Assembly (NCBI GenBank): GCA_964432995.1
Contig: CAYSPU010000052.1
Coordinates: 1-26,723, forward strand
DNA from: CAYSPU01 sp964432995
GTDB taxonomy: Bacteria > Verrucomicrobiota > Verrucomicrobiia > Limisphaerales > JAHDYP01
Direction of reading: 5' to 3'
Length of the DNA stretch: 26,723 nt
Shown here: piece by piece, positions 21,520 through 26,723 of the stretch
Numbering within the stretch: the first letter of the stretch is position 1
Layout of the letters: each line of letters opens with the position of its first letter
Notes under the pieces: generated by a model
What the model saw: the letters and a program-made list of their open reading frames with translations, nothing else
Database searches by the model: none
What the model was told of the DNA's origin: nothing
Translations under genes and position numbers: made by a program

Positions 21520-23526
21520 ATGCACGCCGTCGATCTCGCCATCATCGTTGCCTACCTCCTTCTGATGGTGGGCGTTGGCTGGTGGGTCGCCCGCAAGGCG
21601 TCCCGCGATTCTGAATCCTACTTCCTCGCGGGCAAGAGCCTTCCCTGGTGGGTGATCGGCGTCGCCCACGGCTCCAGCGGCATCGATATCACGGGCACCA
21701 TGTGGTTCGTGACGATGCTCTTCGTCTACGGCGTCAAGGCCACGTGGCTGCTGTGGGTCTGGCCGCTGTTCAACGTCGTGTTCCGCATGATGTACCTCGG
21801 CACCTGGGTCCGCCGTTCGAATGTGTTGACCGGCGCCGAGTGGATGCGCACCCGCTTCGGCTCCGGCCTCGGGGCCGAACTCGCCTACCTCAGCGTGGTC
21901 CTCTACGCCCTCGTCAGCGTCGTCGGGTTCCTCAGCTACGCCTTTCGCGGCATCGGCAAGTTCACGCGTCCTTTTCTGCCGTGGAAGGAGGCGCCGGGGT
22001 TCCTGGCCAACTGGCTGCCCGGAACCGCCGGCCTCGAGCATCTCTACGCCACCGTCATTCTCCTGGTCACCGGCGTCTACTGCGTCTTCGGCGGCATGTA
22101 CAGCGTCGTGATGAACGACCTCATCCAATATGCCCTGATCATCGTCAGCGCCGTCATCATCGCCGTCGTCGCCCTCAGCCTGACCAGCTCCGACCAGATC
22201 CTGGCCCACGTCCCCGCCGGCTGGGACAACCTGTTCTTCGGCTGGCGCCTAGACCTCGACTGGTCCAACCTCATCCCGCAGCTCAACGAGAAACTCTACG
22301 GCGCCGGCGGCGACGGCTACGCGATCTTCGGGTTCTTCGTGGGAATGCTCTTCCTCAAGGGCGTCCTCGTCAGCATGGCCGGCCCCACCCCGAACTACGC
22401 CATCCAACACGTCCTTTCCACCCGCAGCCCCCGCGAGGCCGCCCTCGAGAACTTCATGATGGCCCTGACCTCCCTCGGGCCGCGCTTCCTCATGATCGCC
22501 GGCATCGCCGTCATTGGCATCGTCGCCTTCAGCCAGGACCTGACGGCAATGGGGGCCAAGGTGGATTTCGAAGTGATCCTGCCCGCGGTGGTGCAGAACC
22601 ATCTGCCGATCGGCTGCCGCGGCCTGATCCTGGCGGCGCTGCTCGCCGCGTTCATGAGCACCTTCGTCTCGACGGTCAACTCCGGCGCCGCCTACGTCGT
22701 CAACGATATCTACAAACGCTACGTTCATCCGCAAGCCCCGCCCCGTCGCCTGGTCCGCATGGGGTACTTCACCTCCGTGGCGGTCATCCTGGCCGGAATC
22801 GCCTTCGGTTTCGCCACCCAGAATGTGCACTCCGTCACCAAGTGGATCGTCGCCGCCCTCGTCCCGGCTTTCGTCGCCCCGAACGTCCTCAAATGGCATT
22901 GGTGGCGTTTCAACGGCCACGGCTTCTTCGCCGGCATGATCGCCGGCACCGCCGCCGCCCTCATCGTCCCCGCCCTGCCCCGACTCGCCGGCGTCCTCGC
23001 CTCCGTGGTCGGCACCGACGCCTCCCCTCGATTCCACGGCGTCCTCCAGCAGTTCTCCCAGAGCCGCGTCCACGACATCTGGCTCTTCCTCTCCGTCATC
23101 GCCCTCAGCAGCCTGGCGTCGGTCGTGGTCTGCCTCCTGACGCGTCCCGAACCGACCGAGGTCCTGATGCGCTTCTATCGGACCGTTCGCCCCTGGGGCT
23201 GGTGGAAGCCGATCCACGAAGCCTGCCAGGCGCAAAGCCCCGGTCTCGAGCCGAACCTCGACCTGCGCCGGGACACCTTCAACCTGGCCGTGGGTTTGGT
23301 CTGGCAAACCAGCATGGTCGCCCTCCCCATCTACCTCGTCATCCAGCAATGGCCCCGCATGTGGTTCTCCCTCGCCGTCCTGGTCGTCACCTCCGTCATC
23401 TTGAAGTTCAGTTGGTACGACCACCTGGGCCCGGGGGAGATGTACTTGGAAGAGAAGCGCCCGTCCGCGAGCACCTCAGCTTCCACCCAGCGAGGCGGCG
23501 CCTCAGACCAATCCGGTTCAACCTGA
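21520..23526 (+). CDS. Sodium:solute symporter (SSF/SLC5 family)
   Basis: A 668-residue integral membrane transporter. MHAVDLAIIVAYLLLMVGVG, then WWVARKASRDSESYFLAGKS, LPWWVIGVAHGSSGIDITGT is the classic SSF start (first helix, then the RDSESYFLAGKSLPWW stretch leading into the first ion-site helix). About 13-15 membrane helices can be drawn; the region LAAFMSTFVSTVNSGAAYVV, then NDIYKRY is the conserved helix with serine/threonine ligands of the sodium site. A C-terminal extension carries another helical pair. The substrate (sugar, amino acid or other) is not readable. The gene starts 30 bp after the satellite, so its promoter must lie in or beyond the repeats, or it is read through from fhs. 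Confidence 0.92.
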   Translation: MHAVDLAIIVAYLLLMVGVGWWVARKASRDSESYFLAGKSLPWWVIGVAHGSSGIDITGTMWFVTMLFVYGVKATWLLWVWPLFNVVFRMMYLGTWVRRSNVLTGAEWMRTRFGSGLGAELAYLSVVLYALVSVVGFLSYAFRGIGKFTRPFLPWKEAPGFLANWLPGTAGLEHLYATVILLVTGVYCVFGGMYSVVMNDLIQYALIIVSAVIIAVVALSLTSSDQILAHVPAGWDNLFFGWRLDLDWSNLIPQLNEKLYGAGGDGYAIFGFFVGMLFLKGVLVSMAGPTPNYAIQHVLSTRSPREAALENFMMALTSLGPRFLMIAGIAVIGIVAFSQDLTAMGAKVDFEVILPAVVQNHLPIGCRGLILAALLAAFMSTFVSTVNSGAAYVVNDIYKRYVHPQAPPRRLVRMGYFTSVAVILAGIAFGFATQNVHSVTKWIVAALVPAFVAPNVLKWHWWRFNGHGFFAGMIAGTAAALIVPALPRLAGVLASVVGTDASPRFHGVLQQFSQSRVHDIWLFLSVIALSSLASVVVCLLTRPEPTEVLMRFYRTVRPWGWWKPIHEACQAQSPGLEPNLDLRRDTFNLAVGLVWQTSMVALPIYLVIQQWPRMWFSLAVLVVTSVILKFSWYDHLGPGEMYLEEKRPSASTSASTQRGGASDQSGST

Positions 23527-23576
23527 CTTGGACACCGGACCGATCTTTCGTTCCTCTCCTTCCGCCGCCTCGCCTA

Positions 23577-23700
23577 TAGAGTCCTTGAACGATGTAACGC
23601 GCGCAGCCCCAAACTTGACCTGCCAACAACGTGTTTTGAGCTTCAAGGACTCTAGCCCGGAAATCTCAGGCGCGGATCCATCGTGAGATTTCCGGGCTAG
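23577..23700. terminator. Two adjoining hairpins between convergent genes
   Basis: Hairpin 1: tagagtccttgaa (23577-23589) and ttcaaggactcta (23642-23654), 13 bp perfect. Hairpin 2: ctagcccggaaatctca (23652-23668) and tgagatttccgggctag (23684-23700), 17 bp perfect with a 15-bp loop. Hairpin 2 covers the stop codon of the transporter at 23697. There is no T-tract, so a bidirectional terminator is likely but not proven. No gene lies in 23527-23696. Confidence 0.7.
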
Positions 23701-25097
23701 GCGGTGCCTGGTGACTGTCGTTCGTTCTGGAGAGGCTCGGGGGTGGCGTAGCCGTGGGGTTTGGCCTTCCAGGCGGCGGCGAAGATCAGCGTGCCAATGG
23801 CGCTCAACCCCACGAGCGCCAGGAAGCCGGCGTCCCATCCGCTCTCTTGCACCAGCAGCCCCAGGCCCCAGCCGGAGAGGATGGTGCTGGCGTAACCGAA
23901 GATTCCGGTGAACCCGGCCGCGGTGGCCGCCGCGCGCTTCGTGGCCAGGTTGGCGACGATGATGCCGATCAGCGCCTGCGGGCCGTAGATGAAGAAGCCG
24001 GCGGCGCAGAGCACCACCGCGCTGAGGGCCTTGGATTGTGCCGGGAGTTTCCAGAAGACGAACACGGAGACTGTGGCCATCGCCATGTAGACGAGGCAGG
24101 CACGGGCGCCGCGACCGCCGAAGACGCGATCGGTCAGCCAGCCGCCCAGCAGCATGCCAATGACGCCGGAGACTTCGAAGGCCGCGACCATCCAACTGGC
24201 GTGCAGGAGCTTCACCCCTTTGGCTTCGCTCAACAGCGTGGGGCCCCAGTCCAGCACGGCGTAGCGGACCACGTACACGAAGAAGTTGGCGAGGGCCATC
24301 AGCCAGATGTACGGGTTGCGGAAGACATTGTCCCGCAAGAACGCCTTGAAGTCCTCGCCGTTCTCGGCGGGGCCCGCGGCGTGTTCGGTGCCTTCGACCT
24401 CCGGCAATCCGACGGAGGGGGGGGTGTCGGGCAGCAGGCGCCAGAGCAGGACGGCGCCAGCGAGGGCGATGGCAGCCGGCACGAAGAAGCAGAGCCGCCA
24501 ATGAATCGTGACGAGGTATCCGCACAGCACGACCACCAGCCCCGCACCGATGGAGTGCGACGTGTTCCAGATGGATTGCTTGGTGGCGAGTTGCTTCGGC
24601 GGAAACCAATGCGTCATTAGGTGGGAGACGGGCGGGAAGCCCATGCCTTGGACCCAGCCGTTCAGCATCCACACGAGGCCGAGCGTCACGACCGCCGAGC
24701 CCAAGCCGAAGAAGACGTTCATGAGCGCGGAGGCCGCCAGGCCCACGGCCATGAACGTGCGCGCGTTGGCGCGGTCGGCCAGGAACCCGTTGACGAAGCG
24801 CGCGACGCCGTAGAGCAGGCCGTGCAACGTCAGGAACAAGCCGAGATCGGCTTTGGTGATGCCAAGGTCTTTGCCCATGACCGGCATGGCGACGCTGAGG
24901 TTCTTGCGCACAAAGTAGAACAGCGCGTAACCGACGATCGTGGTCAGCAACACGCGTTGGCGCCAACGGCGGTAGGCGGCGTCGATCTCCACCGGGTCCT
25001 TCAGCGCAACGGGAATCGCCGGCGCCGGGGCAAACAACCGCCACAAACCCGACGAACGGGAGGGCGACGCGGAGGTGGGAGCCGTTGGTTCCATCAT
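23697..25097 (-). CDS. Organophosphate:phosphate antiporter, GlpT-type (MFS)
   Basis: A 466-residue major facilitator with about 12 helices. The substrate-site residues of Escherichia coli GlpT are recognisable: Arg64 in ALFYFVRKNLSVAMP, His163 in MTHWFPPKQ and Arg278 in FVYVVRYAVLDWGPTLLSE. This supports exchange of glycerol-3-phosphate, or a close analogue, for phosphate. The GWLTDRVFGGRGAR loop is also typical. It starts 13 bp after the stop of the glycerol-1-phosphate dehydrogenase gene, with AAGGA about 11 bases before the ATG, so the two form an operon. A glycerol-1-phosphate specificity is possible but unproven. The C-terminal stop lies within a strong hairpin. Confidence 0.9.
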   Translation of the reverse strand: MMEPTAPTSASPSRSSGLWRLFAPAPAIPVALKDPVEIDAAYRRWRQRVLLTTIVGYALFYFVRKNLSVAMPVMGKDLGITKADLGLFLTLHGLLYGVARFVNGFLADRANARTFMAVGLAASALMNVFFGLGSAVVTLGLVWMLNGWVQGMGFPPVSHLMTHWFPPKQLATKQSIWNTSHSIGAGLVVVLCGYLVTIHWRLCFFVPAAIALAGAVLLWRLLPDTPPSVGLPEVEGTEHAAGPAENGEDFKAFLRDNVFRNPYIWLMALANFFVYVVRYAVLDWGPTLLSEAKGVKLLHASWMVAAFEVSGVIGMLLGGWLTDRVFGGRGARACLVYMAMATVSVFVFWKLPAQSKALSAVVLCAAGFFIYGPQALIGIIVANLATKRAAATAAGFTGIFGYASTILSGWGLGLLVQESGWDAGFLALVGLSAIGTLIFAAAWKAKPHGYATPEPLQNERQSPGTA

Positions 25098-25110
25098 GTC
25101 GGGATGTCCT

Positions 25111-26514
25111 TCACACGTTCCCTGGCGGATTTCCCCGGCGGCCCGGGGTCGGTCCCTGGGGATCGGGAGGCCAGGGACCGTTGGGGCCGAACACTTCGCT
25201 CAGACAATCGTCGAGCAGCCCCGTGCGCACCGCCAGGTCCAGGATCGTGAAGCGCCGTCGGATGAAGAAGGCCTGCCAGTGACTCTCCCGCAGTCGGTCG
25301 CGCGCGATGCCGATGTGCCCGGGATCGGTTGCGGCTCCGGCGGCGCGCAGCATCGCCCCGAGCGCCGCGAACGGGATCAGTTGCTGGCGGAGTTGTTCCG
25401 CCAGCCGGGGCCAGACGGCGCGGAGCCGCTCCAGTTGCCAGCGGAGGTCGTCGGGAGAAATGTGCTTGGCGGCAATCTCCCGAATGGCGACGGCGCCCGC
25501 GTCCGATTCGCCCAGGTGTTCCCGAGCGCGCTGCGCCCATTCGGCGGCGTCGGGCCAAGTGGCGATGCGGGGTTCGAAGTCGAGTTGCGCGAGGGGTTTC
25601 CGGAGAAGGCATTCGTAGAGCGCTGTCACCGCGAGCGTGCCAATGCCGACCTTGAGTCCGTGCGACGGCGCGCGTCCGTGATGGGTGTGCCGCTGCATGT
25701 CCCAGAGATGGCTGAACTGGTGTTCCGCACCGGAGGCGGGCCGGCTGGAGCGGGCGACCTGCATTGCGAGCCCGCTGAGCATCAAGCCTTCGACGAGCCG
25801 ACGCAGCGCCGTCGGCCGGCAGGCGCGCACGCCGTCCGGTTCGGCCAAGGCGTCCGCCAACCGGCCCTGAACCATGGTCCAGGCCTCGGGATTCGTCGGT
25901 TCCACGCCGAGGGCGTCGGCCAGGATCCAGTCCGCGCCTGCCGGGACCTTCGCCAGCAGATCGGCGTAGCCCCAGGCGTTCATCTCGGCCGGCGCCGCGG
26001 CGATCACTCCCAGGTCAGCTACGACCGCCGCCGGGGCGGGACATGGAAACGTCTGCTTGGAACCTCCCCGAGTGATCGAGGCGCCGAAGGCCGCGTAGCC
26101 GTCCATCGACGCCGCGGTGGCCACACACATGTCGGGACGCCCCGCCTGGTGCGCCGCCAGCTTGGTCAAATCGTTGATGGTCCCCGAACCCACCGCGACA
26201 GGAATCGCTTCGTGCTGGTGCAGCGATGCCTCCAGTTCCGCCACCCGCTCATACTCGGCATAGAGGTCGGGTTGGCGGAAGACGAAGGGTCTGAGGACCG
26301 GGTGGTGTCCGGTTTGGAGGGCGGTCTGGACGGCTTGGCCGGCGGCGGCGAACGTGTTGGCATCCGCCACCACGACGGCCGGGCGCTCGCCGAAGTGCTC
26401 GCGGAACAAGCGCGGCGTCGCCGCCAGCACGCCCTCGCCGATCTCGAGGCAACGGGTTTCGCGGGCGGCACGAAGGGCTTCCTCGAGCGAGAGTGGCGTG
26501 GTGTTTGGGTCCAC
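25111..26514 (-). CDS. sn-Glycerol-1-phosphate dehydrogenase (AraM/EgsA-like)
   Basis: A 467-residue member of the glycerol-1-phosphate dehydrogenase group of the iron-type alcohol dehydrogenase superfamily. The dinucleotide-binding segment is AVGSGTINDLTKLAAH (residues about 107-122), and SMDGYAAFGASIT is the family's substrate loop. Metal ligands are probably Asp185 (WGYADLLAK), His265 (SGAEHQFSHLWDM) and His285 (RAPSHGLKVGIGT). It would reduce dihydroxyacetone phosphate to sn-glycerol-1-phosphate. The C-terminal 100 residues extend beyond archaeal enzymes, as in bacterial AraM. The start is a GTG at 26514 with no clear ribosome-binding site, so it is the least certain part. It is followed by the GlpT-type transporter. 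Confidence 0.88.
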   Translation of the reverse strand: MDPNTTPLSLEEALRAARETRCLEIGEGVLAATPRLFREHFGERPAVVVADANTFAAAGQAVQTALQTGHHPVLRPFVFRQPDLYAEYERVAELEASLHQHEAIPVAVGSGTINDLTKLAAHQAGRPDMCVATAASMDGYAAFGASITRGGSKQTFPCPAPAAVVADLGVIAAAPAEMNAWGYADLLAKVPAGADWILADALGVEPTNPEAWTMVQGRLADALAEPDGVRACRPTALRRLVEGLMLSGLAMQVARSSRPASGAEHQFSHLWDMQRHTHHGRAPSHGLKVGIGTLAVTALYECLLRKPLAQLDFEPRIATWPDAAEWAQRAREHLGESDAGAVAIREIAAKHISPDDLRWQLERLRAVWPRLAEQLRQQLIPFAALGAMLRAAGAATDPGHIGIARDRLRESHWQAFFIRRRFTILDLAVRTGLLDDCLSEVFGPNGPWPPDPQGPTPGRRGNPPGNV

Positions 26515-26723
26515 TGGCGGGGTATCATGCCGTAAGCGGCCCCTGGGAAGTCAATGCTCGGTGTGCGAGATCGGTGTGCGGGGTCGGACCACGAGAAGGG
26601 ATTCGCGGCGAGTTGTTTGAGCCAATTCTGGGGCTTCGGCTGAGGCCTTAGGGGCGCTTTCCTGGCGAGATTTTGGGCTTTAACCGCGAGGCTTCATCCG
26701 CTACAGAACGTCCATGCCAAGGG
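26515..26723. other. Right-edge intergenic DNA
   Basis: About 209 bp upstream of the dehydrogenase gene. No reading frame with family resemblance, repeat or clear promoter was seen. Confidence 0.5.

Noticed and set aside
23652..23700. Attachment site of an integrated element
   Set aside because: No integrase, tRNA gene or second copy of the sequence occurs in the window; a terminator-like hairpin between convergent genes is simpler.

Overview
This is a GC-rich bacterial chromosome fragment that reads like a member of the Verrucomicrobiota, probably the Limisphaerales/Pedosphaera side. That placement is inferred from several signs together: an ECF sigma factor next to a WD40 serine/threonine kinase, an FG-GAP/ASPIC secreted protein with a verrucomicrobial-style C-terminal domain, an IS200-like REP-associated transposase, and short-period intergenic repeats of the GAACGTT heptamer type. 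A run of exactly 100 N marks a scaffold gap, so this is probably a draft or metagenome assembly.

Layout. Positions 1-5865 form a minus-strand envelope-stress block. In transcription order it holds an HtrA/Deg protease, an OmpR-type response regulator, a histidine kinase, an ECF sigma factor, a small membrane protein in the anti-sigma position, a Spy/CpxP-like protein and the start of an RND/MacA-type efflux adaptor. The last four genes are tightly packed.

Positions 5970-10733 are an accessory island of four plus-strand toxin-antitoxin modules (PIN or PIN-like toxins) and the relic of a fifth toxin gene. They alternate with minus-strand partial copies of the 3' end of the secreted FG-GAP gene, whose full-length version lies at 10733-12412. 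This [TA module + gene-tail copy] array is the most unusual structure in the window. All four antitoxin genes lack a Shine-Dalgarno sequence and have promoter-like hexamers placed for leaderless transcription.

Positions 12711-13820 hold a REP-associated tyrosine transposase between two direct copies of the same ordered series of hairpins. Then come a 1407-residue zinc-ribbon/kinase/WD40 protein and its likely sigma factor (minus strand, 13830-19080).

On the plus strand follow formate-tetrahydrofolate ligase and a sodium:solute symporter, separated by a large octamer satellite containing the assembly gap. The right end is a two-gene minus-strand operon, glycerol-1-phosphate dehydrogenase followed by a GlpT-type transporter, suggesting handling of glycerol phosphates.

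Short tandem repeats of period 7 and period 8, paired hairpins and an 85-bp palindromic element fill most of the non-coding space. Several of them sit exactly at the edges of the gene-tail copies and the decayed genes.
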